A DNA stretch of 64,000 nucleotides from Evansella tamaricis (GCF_019042215.1 NZ_JAHQCS010000186.1:1-64000); one strand, 5' to 3'. Counted from the first letter of the stretch, positions 23,598 through 32,906 are shown. Numbers and translations are program-made. Notes: generated from the letters alone by a model not told the origin.

Positions 23598-24869
23598 TTA
23601 ACTTGCGGCTTTTTTATCAGTTATGTTTAAATCTTGTTGTTTGCGTAAACGATGAACATCAATTCTTACTAAAAAAGTGGTAATAAAGGCTACGATAAAC
23701 ATGGCTGAAAAAATATAGAGCATACTTTGATAACTTCCTGTTGTTTCCCGTAACCAAGCAGTCAAGATCGGTCCCACTAATCCGGCAGCTGCCCAAGCAG
23801 TTAGAATATAACCGTGAATTGCACTTAATTGTTTGGTTCCAAACATATCTCCAATGTAAGCTGGAATAGATGCGAATCCACCGCCGTAACAAGTAATCGC
23901 AATAAATAGAACCACTTGGAATAATACAATATGAGTGATACTTGGTAAAGCAAAGAAAGCAATAATTTGAATTAAAAAGAATGCAGTATATGTGTTTGTT
24001 CGGCCAATATAGTCAGAGAAGGAAGCCCAAGCGATACGTCCGGCACCATTAAATACGCCAATTAATCCAACCATTGTAGCAGCTGCTGCTGCACTCATTC
24101 CTACAAATTCCTGTGCCATTGGCGATGCCACTGAGATAATGGCAATACCACATGTAATATTAATAAATAGCATAATCCACAAATACCAGAAACGTTTTGT
24201 TTTTATAGCTTCATTCGCAGTTAGTTGGGCTAAGTCTTTGGAAACTTTTGCTTTTACGTCTCCTGCTTTGTTATCGAAACCAGCAGGGACCCAGCCCTTT
24301 TTAGGTGGTGCTAAATATTGAGCAGAACAAATGATAATCACGAAATAGGAAGCCCCTAAAATAAAGAAGGTGTACATGAGACCTACAGAATTAATTAAAA
24401 AGTTAATGATCGGACTACTGATCATGGCTGCAAAACCAAATCCCATGATTGCTAATCCTGTTGCAAGTCCCCTACGGTCTGGAAACCATTTCACAAGGGT
24501 AGAAACCGGTGTAATGTAACCGACACCAAGACCAATTCCACCGAATACTCCATAAAATACATATAAGAGATAGATGTTTTCAAGCAATATAGCCAATCCT
24601 GAACCGGCAATACCTACTCCAAAGAAACAAGCAGATAAGATACCAGATGTTCTTGGACCGTATTTTTCAACAAAATGTCCTAAAAAGGCAGCTGATAGTC
24701 CTAAAAATAGGATGGCGATACTAAATGTGAGTTGCACATCTGTTAATTCCCAATTAAATTGTTCAGTAAGTGGTTTCGTATAAACGCTCCATGCATACAC
24801 CGAACCGATCGAGATATGAATCCCAACTGCTGACAAGGCAATCAGCCAACGATTTTTTGTTTTCTCCAT
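23598..24869 (-). CDS. OFA family MFS antiporter (oxalate/formate-type)
   Basis: 423 residues from ATG 24869, preceded by AAAAGGGGAAATAAC; an upstream in-frame codon at 24905 gives a charged extension and is rejected. Twelve membrane spans are visible. SVYAWSVYTKPLTEQFNW in TM1 and GVFGGIGLGVGYITPVSTLVKWFPDRRGLATG in the TM4-TM5 loop (here quoted only as GVGYITPVSTLVKWFPDR) are hallmarks of the OFA family, which includes oxalate:formate exchangers and monocarboxylate carriers. The actual substrate is unknown. A Rex-like operator overlaps the predicted promoter. Confidence 0.85.
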   Translation of the reverse strand: MEKTKNRWLIALSAVGIHISIGSVYAWSVYTKPLTEQFNWELTDVQLTFSIAILFLGLSAAFLGHFVEKYGPRTSGILSACFFGVGIAGSGLAILLENIYLLYVFYGVFGGIGLGVGYITPVSTLVKWFPDRRGLATGLAIMGFGFAAMISSPIINFLINSVGLMYTFFILGASYFVIIICSAQYLAPPKKGWVPAGFDNKAGDVKAKVSKDLAQLTANEAIKTKRFWYLWIMLFINITCGIAIISVASPMAQEFVGMSAAAAATMVGLIGVFNGAGRIAWASFSDYIGRTNTYTAFFLIQIIAFFALPSITHIVLFQVVLFIAITCYGGGFASIPAYIGDMFGTKQLSAIHGYILTAWAAAGLVGPILTAWLRETTGSYQSMLYIFSAMFIVAFITTFLVRIDVHRLRKQQDLNITDKKAAS

Positions 24870-24953
24870 TGTTATTTCCCCTTTTTTCTGTGATAGTACA
24901 TCCAAGACGCTGAATCAACCAACTTCTTAAATTAATTGTGTTAATTAGTTCTG

Positions 24954-24978
24954 ATTATAATTGTACATTAGTTCACAA
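24954..24978 (-). promoter_or_regulatory. OFA promoter with Rex-like operator
   Basis: On the minus strand TTGTGAACTAATGTACAA (24978-24961) resembles the Rex operator TTGTGAA-N4-TTCACAA, with the left half complete and two mismatches in the right half. It directly abuts a TATAAT (24959-24954), so a bound protein would block polymerase. The FNR-type spacing seen at other promoters is not present here. Confidence 0.45.
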
Positions 24979-25372
24979 ATGTTAGTAGACCCTAAACATG
25001 AAGATTTATTGAACATAATTGGAAAAATGACAACCATTATGTTTTCTTATTCATCCACAAAAAAATCCCTTCGAACATGAAGAGATAAATAAAAATTGGT
25101 CCCCACTTTGCCGTTGTTCCAAAGTCTTAATACCCGCACTCCTGCAGGTGGGTAATTTCACTATTTTTTTCAACGTCCCTTCGAATGTGGAGGGCTTGTT
25201 GGCTAAAATAGATAATTAATTTCCCGTATTAAAAATATCGGTTTAAGACATTATGAACTGACGTGCATCGTAGGACTTTATGATGTTTTCTACTGAAAAT
25301 ATATCATATGTTTCTCCGATTAAATAGTGGAAACACGAGGTGTTGGATGAAATGATTTCCATTACCATCTAT
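24979..25372. other. Intergenic region without a recognisable gene
   Basis: About 390 bp of AT-rich sequence. It holds a short hairpin near 25130-25155 (TACCCGCA with TGGGTA arms) and two similar CCCTTCGAA tracts at about 25069 and 25189. I find no start codon with a ribosome binding site and no riboswitch pattern. Confidence 0.5.
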
Positions 25373-25576
25373 TTATGAAGGTCCGGTTGAACCATTTTTA
25401 TTTGTCGCTTTTTTCAATTTTTTAAGTACTTGAAATTTAAGTTTCTTTTCCGTCAGACTAAACCACATAATGACAATTCCTAAACAGTTAAAGAGGAATA
25501 CAAATCCAATAATGATTAAGACAAAAATCTCGGTATTAATGATTGTTTTGTAAACCCACAGGTCAAATATAGTCAT
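25373..25576 (-). CDS. Small single-span membrane protein
   Basis: 67 residues from ATG 25576 (AAAGGAT upstream; an in-frame GTG at 25585 is too close to that site). One long hydrophobic segment (IFVLIIIGFVFLFNCLGIVI) is followed by a strongly basic tail (KKLKFQVLKKLKKATNK), so the C-terminus should be cytoplasmic. It is divergent from the first ger operon with about 125 bp between starts. Small membrane proteins coded beside ger operons sometimes act as accessory subunits, but that link is speculative here. Confidence 0.55.
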   Translation of the reverse strand: MTIFDLWVYKTIINTEIFVLIIIGFVFLFNCLGIVIMWFSLTEKKLKFQVLKKLKKATNKNGSTGPS

Positions 25577-25701
25577 AAATGACACATCCTTTTTTCTCTA
25601 TCGACTTTATTTTTCTATTAGGGAGAATGAATTATTCTAATTGTTTCATACTAATTGAGATACTATCCTTTCAGTCATGTCATATAGGAGAGAAAGACAT
25701 T

Positions 25702-27279
25702 ATGGGAATAAAGGAAAAATACGAACAAAATTTTCACAACAGTATGATTTTAAATATAAATGATATAGAAGAAATACTTGGCGGGAGTTCGGATATTAAA
25801 AAGAGGGAGTTTTATTTATACGAAGCAAGCCATATTAAAGCAACCTTGTTTTTTATAGATGGGTTAGTGAATGAAGAAGTGATTGACAAAACCATTATTT
25901 CACCGTTAATAACGAAAAGCTATGAATCCATATTGGACAAAACAAGACCAGCTCTTGGTGTTTACTTATCGGAAAGGATTACAAAACATCTCGTTTCAAA
26001 TCCTTCTATCGCAACAGTTTCCAAGTTTAAAGACGGAATTGACGGGTTACTGAGCGGACAATCTCTTTTATTAGTAGATTTTTGTGAAGAGGCTTTTTTA
26101 ATTTCGACACCAGGGTGGGATGCCAGAAGTGTCAATGAACCTCAGACAGAGCCTGTTATTAGAGGTCCTAAAGACGGATTTGTGGAGAAACTTTCCACTA
26201 ATACCGCTCTAGTTAGGCGAAGAATTAAAGACCCTTTTTTCAGAATAGAGTCTTTACAGTTGGGGGAAAGATCAAAAACAGAAATCGCTATTGGTTATAT
26301 TGAAGGAATTGTTCGAGATGGATTAGTTGATGAGGTGAAACAGCGATTACAAGATATAAAGATTGATGCAATCATAGAAAGTGGATATGTGGAAGAGTTA
26401 ATTAATGATGCCCCGTTATCGCCCTTTGTTACCGTGCAAGGAACGGAAAGACCAGATAAAGTTTCGGCAGAAGTGTACGAAGGAAGAGTAGCTATATTTG
26501 TGGATAACACACCATACGTTTTAATCGTTCCAACCCACTTTTGGCAATTCTTAAATGCCAGTGATGATTACTATTCCCATTATCTCATTGGGAGTTTTTA
26601 TAGGATTTTGCGTTATATTGCGTTTGTTGTAAGTTTAACTTTACCTTCCATTTACGTGATGCTCGTAAGTTTTCATATTGAAATGCTACCAACACCACTA
26701 GCTATCACGATTGCAGCAGGAAGGGAAGCTATTCCATTCCCGGTTTTAATAGAGGCATTAGCCATGGAAATCGCTTTTGAATTGATGCGGGAAGCTGGGT
26801 TAAGGATGCCAAAACCGGTTGGACAGGCAGTTAGTATTGTTGGTTCCTTAATTATTGGACAAGCAGCGGTGGACGCTGGATTAGTGTCCCCAATTATGGT
26901 CATCGTTGTTGCTACAACAGGTATTGCATCATTTGCCATTCCTAACTACGATGCATCCTATTCACTCAGGTTACTTCGTTTTCCGTTACTTATAGCTTCT
27001 GGAACTATGGATTTATTAGGATTTGCTGCAATTTTTGTCATCATTATTATTCACGCCCTCTCTTTGCGTTCATTTGGAGAACCGTTTATGTCCCCTATTT
27101 TACCGATGTATGGGACGGATATGAAAGATACGATGGTACGAATGCCATGGTGGTCGAAGAAAAATCGGCCAACTACTGCAAAAGGGGATACGAAAAGGGA
27201 AGGATCCAATCAGAAACCTGCACCACCAAAGTCAAACTCTGCATCTAAAGATAGCCAAAAGAACAATAATTCAAATTAG
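25702..27279 (+). CDS. Spore germination protein, GerA (A subunit) family
   Basis: 525 residues from ATG 25702 after TAGGAGAG; the open frame extends upstream to 25579 without support. The N-terminal half is the soluble domain (NINDIEEILGGSSDIKKREFY... ending near residue 280). A membrane domain follows with the family's PSIYVMLVSFHIEMLPTPLA and RMPKPVGQAVSIVGSLIIGQ segments. The C-terminus is a Lys/Pro/Ser-rich tail. The protein is the A subunit of a germinant receptor in the inner spore membrane. It heads an A-C-B operon; the B gene is interrupted. Confidence 0.93.
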   Translation: MGIKEKYEQNFHNSMILNINDIEEILGGSSDIKKREFYLYEASHIKATLFFIDGLVNEEVIDKTIISPLITKSYESILDKTRPALGVYLSERITKHLVSNPSIATVSKFKDGIDGLLSGQSLLLVDFCEEAFLISTPGWDARSVNEPQTEPVIRGPKDGFVEKLSTNTALVRRRIKDPFFRIESLQLGERSKTEIAIGYIEGIVRDGLVDEVKQRLQDIKIDAIIESGYVEELINDAPLSPFVTVQGTERPDKVSAEVYEGRVAIFVDNTPYVLIVPTHFWQFLNASDDYYSHYLIGSFYRILRYIAFVVSLTLPSIYVMLVSFHIEMLPTPLAITIAAGREAIPFPVLIEALAMEIAFELMREAGLRMPKPVGQAVSIVGSLIIGQAAVDAGLVSPIMVIVVATTGIASFAIPNYDASYSLRLLRFPLLIASGTMDLLGFAAIFVIIIIHALSLRSFGEPFMSPILPMYGTDMKDTMVRMPWWSKKNRPTTAKGDTKREGSNQKPAPPKSNSASKDSQKNNNSN

Positions 27280-27286
27280 GGGATAA

Positions 27287-28468
27287 ATGATGAAACGACT
27301 TTTAGTTATTTTACCGCTATTCTTCCTTTTATCTAGTTGTATCGGGAAAGAGGAAATCAATGATTTAGCACTTGTAATGGCGGTGGGTTTTGATAAAAAC
27401 GAAGAAGATGAAATTGTTATCACTGCCCAAATTGCTCAACCTGGCGATGTTCGGGGAGATGCAGCAACGGCAGGACAGACTGGGAGTCCATTATGGACAG
27501 TGTATGCAGAAGGGAAAAGTATATTTGAAGCGATTCGTAATATAGCGAGGTTTTCCTCAAGAAGGGTCTATTGGGCTCATAATTTTATCATTGTAGTGAA
27601 TGAACAGGTTGCCAAAGAAGATGGGATTGTGGATGTCATTGACTTTTTTAACCGTAATAATCAACTGAGGATGCGTACGTGGATTGTCATTACTGAGGGA
27701 GAAGCTAAAGAAATAGTAGCAACACAAACGGGACTTGAGGTTATTACAGGTGAGTCACTTGATAAGTTATTCCGTTACAGCCGTATCGTTGCGGAAGCAC
27801 CACGAACGGATATTATGACTTTATCTGCTGCTTATATGGGGGAACATACTCAACCATATTTAGCGATGGTCAGTTTAAAAAATCATGGCATTGATGCCGA
27901 AAAAGAATTTGGGGATGTTCCCCAAGTGGAGTTATCAGGAACGGCCATTTTAAAAAATGACAAAATGGTTGGCAAACTGAATCAAAGGGGATGCAGGGGT
28001 TTTTATTGGTTTGTGGAAACCGTGGAATCGGGAATAATCCCACTTACATGTCCGGAAGAAGAAGGAAGGGTCAGTGTTGAACTTCGGGAGAATCGATTTG
28101 AACTTACTCCTAACTATAAAAATGGTCTAGTGAGTTTTGATGTAAGTGTTGATTCGAAAGCAGACTTGGTAGAATTGGGTTGCCCAACGGAAATGGAACA
28201 TAGTGAAGTGGTAGATAGTTTAGCGAAACATGTAGAAACGGAATTGAAATCAGAAATCGAAGCTATGTTATCAACGATTCAAGGGGAATTCAAAGTGGAT
28301 AGTATTCGTCTTGGCCGGACGTTCTATGGGAAGTTCCCGAAAGAATGGGAGGGATTGAAGGATGATTGGGAAGATCTGTTTCCTAATGTACCTATTAACA
28401 TAGACGTTTCAGTGGAGATCAATGATCCATTACTACTAGAAAATCCAACCAGACCATCGAAGGACTGA
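27287..28468 (+). CDS. Spore germination lipoprotein, Ger(x)C family
   Basis: 393 residues starting 7 bp after the A gene. The lipoprotein signal peptide ends in LLSSC (Cys near residue 17). The family's N-terminal domain shows LALVMAVGFDKNEEDEIVITAQIAQP and the conserved RRVYWAHNFIIVVNEQ. The C-terminal domain includes KSEIEAMLSTIQGEFKVDSIRLGR, where family members have a conserved helix and strand. It should be anchored on the outer face of the spore inner membrane with the A and B proteins. Confidence 0.93.
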   Translation: MMKRLLVILPLFFLLSSCIGKEEINDLALVMAVGFDKNEEDEIVITAQIAQPGDVRGDAATAGQTGSPLWTVYAEGKSIFEAIRNIARFSSRRVYWAHNFIIVVNEQVAKEDGIVDVIDFFNRNNQLRMRTWIVITEGEAKEIVATQTGLEVITGESLDKLFRYSRIVAEAPRTDIMTLSAAYMGEHTQPYLAMVSLKNHGIDAEKEFGDVPQVELSGTAILKNDKMVGKLNQRGCRGFYWFVETVESGIIPLTCPEEEGRVSVELRENRFELTPNYKNGLVSFDVSVDSKADLVELGCPTEMEHSEVVDSLAKHVETELKSEIEAMLSTIQGEFKVDSIRLGRTFYGKFPKEWEGLKDDWEDLFPNVPINIDVSVEINDPLLLENPTRPSKD

Positions 28469-28473
28469 TAGGT

Positions 28474-29556
28474 ATGAAAACGCAATTATCAAATGGGATG
28501 TTAATTGCCCTTATCATTAATATTGTTTATGCAAAAGGGATCGGAGTTACTCAAGGAATTATTGCAAGACAAGCTGGTGGCGATATGTGGATTATTACTT
28601 TCCTTTCTGCAATGATTTGTTTAGGGTTTATGGTTATTACAATTTTTATTATTAGAAGATCTCCAAAAGAAAATATGATGGAACAAGCTGGGTCCATGGT
28701 CGGGAAATGCGGAGAAAAAGTGGTTGCCGGTTTAGTGTTTTTATTTTTTGTCGGTGCTTTTGGAGGGGTGATGATAACCGTTGTGTATCACCTGCAAGAC
28801 TATTTTCTTCCGGATGCTCCTACCATTTTGTTTATCATAGTATCGATTGTAGTTGGTCTGTATGGGGCATATGCAGGAATCGAAGTTATAGCCCGTCTCT
28901 CAATGCTAGGTGTCTTCTCCATCGTGATCTTAAATGTGCTTATCCTGTTTGGTTCCCTTTCTTATTTCGAGATTAGGCATTTTCTGCCAATCATGAGAAA
29001 TGGTGTGATGAAGGCTTTTTTAATCACGGAACATCATAATGCTGATTGGGCCATGGCTATCATGATGGTTTCAATCCTATTGCCAATGGTCAAGGAACAA
29101 AAGAAATGGGTTGGTTCAGGAGTTAGGGGAGTGGTTTATGGGGCATTGTTTATTGTACTTTGGCCTATATTAAATGTTGGTGTTTTATCACCTTAAGTGG
29201 TCGGACAATATATTGTTTCCTGTATGCAAATGGCAAGAAGTGCGGAAATCGGGCTTTTTATACATAGATACGAATTAATTATGATTATATTTTTCTCCAT
29301 ATCTGCACTCGTCCAAGTAATGATTAGTATTTTATGTACAACCATTGCTTTAAAACATGTAACAGGAATTACAAAGTTAAACAAACTAATTTTTCCTGTA
29401 TCACTACTCCTTGGAGCGTTTGGATATTGGGTGGTGGAGGATCATATTCGTGCCATGGACTTATTAACATATTATTGGCCAATCATGGCTAATCCTATTG
29501 GACTAGGTCTTCCTTTGTTAATCTTTTTATTAGGTTTTTTTTTTCAAAAGAAATAG
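28474..29556 (+). pseudogene. Spore germination protein B (GerAB/ArcD/ProY family) with in-frame stop
   Basis: The frame from ATG 28474 codes for 240 residues with seven or so membrane spans, ends at TAA 29194-29196, and then continues in the same frame for 119 more codons to 29556. The second part (GQYIVSCMQMARSAEIGLFIHRYE and two to three further spans) is the normal C-terminal third of a GerB permease. One base change (GAA or CAA to TAA after LSP) would produce this. The total of 360 codons is the family length. The gene is likely inactive, or makes a truncated permease, so the receptor may be non-functional. A sequencing error is the alternative. Confidence 0.9.
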
Positions 29557-29587
29557 GGGAGCCAATGAAAAGTAATACTAAAACTGA

Positions 29588-29622
29588 ACCCGTCCTCCTA
29601 TTTAAGGACGGGTATTTATTTT
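29588..29622 (+). terminator. Terminator of the ger operon
   Basis: ACCCGTCCT pairs with AGGACGGGT, followed by ATTTATTTT. The stop codon of the convergent 47-residue gene lies in its loop. Confidence 0.8.
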
Positions 29623-29745
29623 ATTCTTATTTGGTTTCCGTTTTGAGGTGGAGTTTCCGCTAGTATAATCGTACGTTGCTTCCACACCACTGTTCTTTAG
29701 TGCTCCACTGGTTACTTGATACTGTCGTTTATCCCGATAAGGCAT
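29602..29745 (-). CDS. Small basic protein, 47 residues
   Basis: ATG 29745 follows AAAGGAGCAGTATAAG. The product is hydrophilic and basic, starting MPYRDKRQYQVTSGALKNSG and ending in a Lys/Asn/Arg-rich tail. It is convergent with the ger operon and its stop codon lies in the loop of the shared hairpin. No family recognised; the good ribosome binding site and full use of the gap are the main support. Confidence 0.55.
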   Translation of the reverse strand: MPYRDKRQYQVTSGALKNSGVEATYDYTSGNSTSKRKPNKNKINTRP

Positions 29746-29905
29746 CTTATACTGCTCCTTTCATATCTTTCATCATGTTTATCCTATTGTTCCAATTCAT
29801 GTAATCCTTCATTCCTTTATTTCAATTGGGTATATTATAAACGACGTTTTAAACATAATCGTCCTTTACTGAAACGTAGTGAACTGGACTGAAAGGAGTA
29901 ATTTC

Positions 29906-30076
29906 ATGGTAAAATGGAATGAAGAAGCAGCACCAAACTTAAATTTGAAACCATTAACATTAAAAACATCTAAGTTTATAGGGAAAGATGATAAAAAGAA
30001 CCATGAGTTTTCCGAAGAACTTGCTGATGGTGGCGAGCGGGATGAAATCATTGAGCAACAAATAAGAGATGATTAG
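29906..30076 (+). CDS. Small acidic protein with YfhD-like motif
   Basis: 56 residues from ATG 29906 with GAAAGGAG upstream. The C-terminal half contains EFSEELADGGERDE, similar to the EFSEELAD segment of the short Bacillus protein YfhD, whose role is unknown. It is hydrophilic, without membrane or signal segments. It is monocistronic with a terminator 33 bp downstream. Confidence 0.65.
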   Translation: MVKWNEEAAPNLNLKPLTLKTSKFIGKDDKKNHEFSEELADGGERDEIIEQQIRDD

Positions 30077-30109
30077 CTCTTCCACGAGGCTAACTTACTT
30101 GAATATTCA

Positions 30110-30140
30110 AAAGGACACTACAAGTATAGTGTTCTTTTTT
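30110..30140 (+). terminator. Terminator of the YfhD-like gene
   Basis: AAGGACACTA pairs with TAGTGTTCTT around CAAGTA, followed by T6. Confidence 0.85.
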
Positions 30141-30424
30141 AATGATGTTTTTTGTCAATGCCTTAACTTCAATGGGGTTAGGTAATTATGGGATGGCATC
30201 TGCAGTCAGCATGAGGACAGATCTTATAACAATTTACACAAAAAATTATGGCTCAAGTAGGGCTATACGCCATGGATGGGGCAAAGATATTTGTGAAAAA
30301 TCGTTGGTTTGAAAAGCCTCCACAAAGTCTTGATCGCAATGAATTGCAAAAATAAAAGAATAAACAAAGAAAAACAACACAACCTATATGCTGTATGAAA
30401 AGAATGGAAACAGGAGGATTTACT

Positions 30425-31480
30425 ATGAACAAGCACCGTCGATTTAACTTCATACTTGCCAGTTTCATCTTGATAGTCAGTATTGTTACCCCTTTTCAAG
30501 TAGCAAATGCGTATGAACAAATTCCCACTGCTGGTATTGTTGTCAATGGAAAAACGGTGGATGGAATTGATCCAATCAGATTAAATGGTACATATTATCT
30601 TCCATTTACCAAACTTGCAAAAATACTTGGCTACAATGATCTTCGTTTTGAGTCCCCTACGAAAACATATGAGATTACGGATGGTTCCACAACCGTACGG
30701 ATAACAATGGGAGGGACACGTGCCAGGAGGGGAGATGAATATATTAATATTCAAGCTCCGAGATGGATCAATGAAACGGGTTATGTTTCTTTAGCCGCAG
30801 CAAGTAGTTTATTTAATTCCTATATTTACTTTAAACCAGAGAATGGTTCGATCCAAGTGGAAAAACCAGCAACAAAGTATATTGTACAGCGTGGGGATTC
30901 TCTTTGGTTAATTGCTCAGGCACACCATACGACAGTTGCAAAATTAAAGGCTATTAATGAACTAACATCGGACCTTATTTATCCTAACCAAGTGTTAAAG
31001 CTCCCTGCTTGGGAAGATTCGAAAGAAACAGAACCAATCAAAGAGAAAAAACCGGTAAGTGACAATAACCCTGCACCGAGGTCAGAAGTAGCAAATGCTA
31101 TTATTGGGGAAGCGAAAAAGTATATTGGAGCAGGTTATAAATTTGGGGCAACGTATCAGGAAGCACCATATTTATTTGATTGTTCTTCCTACACACAGTT
31201 TGTGTTTGGAAAACATGGTATTGCCCTGCCTCGTAATTCCCGTCAGCAAGCAAGTGTAGGGACACATGTGGCAGTTTCTAATTTAGAACCGGGGGATTTA
31301 GTATTTTTCTCTAGTCCAGACCTTTATTCCGATGGCCGTGTAGGTCACCTTGGGATCTATATTGGCAATGGAGATATGATTCACGCATCCTCATCAAGAG
31401 GAGTTCATATTGCAAGGGACTTCCTAAATATTGGTTATTGGAAGCAAAACTATTTATTTGCTAAAAGGGTTATTGATTAA
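30425..31480 (+). CDS. Secreted LysM and NlpC/P60 cell-wall endopeptidase
   Basis: 351 residues from ATG 30425 (AGGAGG upstream). After a signal peptide (cleavage likely after VANA) come a copper-amine-oxidase-N-like domain (GIVVNGKTVDGIDPIRLNGT and YYLPFTKLAKILGY), one LysM (YIVQRGDSLWLIAQ to IYPNQVLKLP), a charged linker and a C-terminal NlpC/P60 domain with Cys in LFDCSSYTQFVF and His in GHLGIYIG and MIHASSS. The wall-binding and catalytic modules indicate hydrolysis of wall peptide crosslinks. The first module probably helps attachment. It is followed by a terminator and a family R repeat. Confidence 0.9.
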   Translation: MNKHRRFNFILASFILIVSIVTPFQVANAYEQIPTAGIVVNGKTVDGIDPIRLNGTYYLPFTKLAKILGYNDLRFESPTKTYEITDGSTTVRITMGGTRARRGDEYINIQAPRWINETGYVSLAAASSLFNSYIYFKPENGSIQVEKPATKYIVQRGDSLWLIAQAHHTTVAKLKAINELTSDLIYPNQVLKLPAWEDSKETEPIKEKKPVSDNNPAPRSEVANAIIGEAKKYIGAGYKFGATYQEAPYLFDCSSYTQFVFGKHGIALPRNSRQQASVGTHVAVSNLEPGDLVFFSSPDLYSDGRVGHLGIYIGNGDMIHASSSRGVHIARDFLNIGYWKQNYLFAKRVID

Positions 31481-31490
31481 ATAAGGAGAA

Positions 31491-31520
31491 GAGGCTGGGA
31501 CATTTGTCTAGTCTCTTTTT
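31491..31520 (+). terminator. Terminator after the LysM/NlpC gene
   Basis: AGAGGCTGGGACA pairs imperfectly with TGTCTAGTCTCT, followed by T6. The family R repeat begins where the T-run ends. Confidence 0.75.
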
Positions 31521-31686
31521 TAAAAGGTAAGAATTTATAAGTTTTTGCACCGTCGGGCAAGTTGTCTAGCTCCAGCGCCTACGGGCTCGGATCACTTCAG
31601 GACTTTTCGGAAGCCAAAAAGCGACTTCTGTCAAAGTCCTTCCAGTGACTTTCGCCCGTGACCAAGGCGCTTGCGCTTTTCTTATT
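31521..31686 (+). repeat. Family R dispersed repeat (full copy)
   Basis: 166 bp highly similar to 21007-21171, from TAAAAGGTAAGAATTTATAA to GGCGCTTGCGCTTTTCTTATT. It holds two internal inverted repeats: CTTTTCGGAAGCCAAAAAG, and AAGTCCTTCCAGTGACTT. Its interior is more GC-rich than the surrounding intergenic DNA. It has no open frame. Confidence 0.85.
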
Positions 31687-31803
31687 GCATCTAATTTGAA
31701 TAAATTCACTTAAAAAACTGAAAAATATAAGTGTTTACAATTCAATCACTTCTTGACGGTAGCCTTATTACGGGAGGATAGTGATTAACGAGGAGATGAT
31801 AAT

Positions 31804-32679
31804 ATGCAGAAAGCATATGTGAAAGTGTTCCTGGTATTGGTTTTAACAATTGGGTGTATGGTTTCTGGTGAACATGTTTTTGCGGAGTATTTATCAAATC
31901 CAGATGATGTTAAAGAGGAATGGTGGTGGAAAGATAAGGAGAATGATGATTCAAGGGAAACGGATCAACCTCCACCTTTAGAAGGGGGAGGTGAAATGTC
32001 GGAAAGACAGCAATTGCCTGTTTCCAATATTTTATTACAGCAGCAATATCCTGAAACAGTTGTCTTACAAGGGGCAACAGGGGACAATCGTGTGGCGTTA
32101 ACTTTCGATGATGGGCCAGATCCACGTTTTACAGAACAAGTTTTAGATGTATTAAATGAATATGATGTTCCTGCCACTTTTTTTGTCATGGGTGCTAGAG
32201 CAGACGCGTATCCTGCAATTGTAACTCGCATTCAAGAAGAAGGACATATCATAGGAAACCATACTTATTGGCATCCTAATTTGGTGGAAGAAGGGGAAAT
32301 TTCTACACTAGAAAGAGAAGTAACACAAACAGAAGATAAACTTGCGGATATTATTGGTTACAGGACAAAATTATTTCGGGCACCATATGGATTTTTATAT
32401 AATGAACTAGTGGAAAAATTAGCGGAGATGGAGTATACGGTTGTGGGATGGTCCGTAGACTCATTGGATTGGAGAGAAGGGCCACCAGAAGAAATCGCTT
32501 ATAATGTATTAAGTAATGTTCAACCTGGAGCAATCATTCTCATGCATGATGGTGCGGAATGGGAAGGGGATCGGACGAATACAATTGAATCTCTTCATCA
32601 GATCATTCCAGCACTACAGGCGCAAGGGATAGAATTTGTAACGGTGCCTAATTTATTAAATATACCATACCAAAAATAA
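31804..32679 (+). CDS. Polysaccharide deacetylase (NodB domain), exported
   Basis: 291 residues with an N-terminal signal peptide (VFLVLVLTIGCMVSGEHVFA). The NodB domain from about residue 95 has TFDDGPDPRF (catalytic Asp and first metal Asp), GNHTYWHPNL (the two metal His) and RAPYGF, SVDSLDWR and IILMHDG. These are the five family motifs, so the enzyme should be active as a peptidoglycan or chitin-oligomer N-deacetylase. Between signal and domain lies an acidic, Pro-rich linker. ATG 31804 has AGGAG upstream. It stands among other wall enzymes. Confidence 0.9.
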   Translation: MQKAYVKVFLVLVLTIGCMVSGEHVFAEYLSNPDDVKEEWWWKDKENDDSRETDQPPPLEGGGEMSERQQLPVSNILLQQQYPETVVLQGATGDNRVALTFDDGPDPRFTEQVLDVLNEYDVPATFFVMGARADAYPAIVTRIQEEGHIIGNHTYWHPNLVEEGEISTLEREVTQTEDKLADIIGYRTKLFRAPYGFLYNELVEKLAEMEYTVVGWSVDSLDWREGPPEEIAYNVLSNVQPGAIILMHDGAEWEGDRTNTIESLHQIIPALQAQGIEFVTVPNLLNIPYQK

Positions 32680-32757
32680 TTTTTTATAAGGTAAGAGGTG
32701 TAATTGAGGAGGAGCCATATAAAGTGGTTCCTTCTCTTTTGGTTCCTTATAAAAATT

Positions 32758-32906
32758 GGCTCTTTTCGCATTGATAGTTGTTTTTAAAGCGAAATTTTTT
32801 GCTTGGATACACTACAGGCGGACGCTTGATTGACTCGTTGTTGGAGTCGCCGCCTTTCACTTCTCCAAGCTTTTCTCAAAAAGCAACAAAGTTTCCGAAT
32901 AGAGCC
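32758..32906 (-). mobile_element. MITE-like element B (149 bp, no tandem array)
   Basis: The terminal inverted repeats are GGCTCTTTTCG and CGAATAGAGCC (one mismatch). Inverted relative to element A at 7024-8812, it shares both of that element's ends, including TTTGTTGCTTTTTGAGAAAA and GGATACACTACAGGCGG on the appropriate strands. TAAAAATT and TAAAAAATT directly abut the two ends and may be an imperfect target duplication. It shows what the element looks like without the 52-bp array. Confidence 0.75.

Noticed and set aside
24979-25372. T-box or other leader RNA in the gap before the ger operon
   Set aside because: Short hairpins exist but no T-box sequence or other known pattern.
29197-29556. 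Separate small gene after the gerB stop
   Set aside because: Same frame as gerB, no ribosome binding site, and the residues continue the gerB fold; a nonsense mutation explains it better.
30248-30355. 35-codon open frame upstream of the LysM/NlpC gene
   Set aside because: No ribosome binding site; short and not followed by a terminator. Could be a decayed gene.
30141-30424. c-di-AMP (ydaO) riboswitch before the NlpC/P60 gene
   Set aside because: Such riboswitches often precede wall hydrolases, but I could not find the conserved motifs or a terminator stem here.
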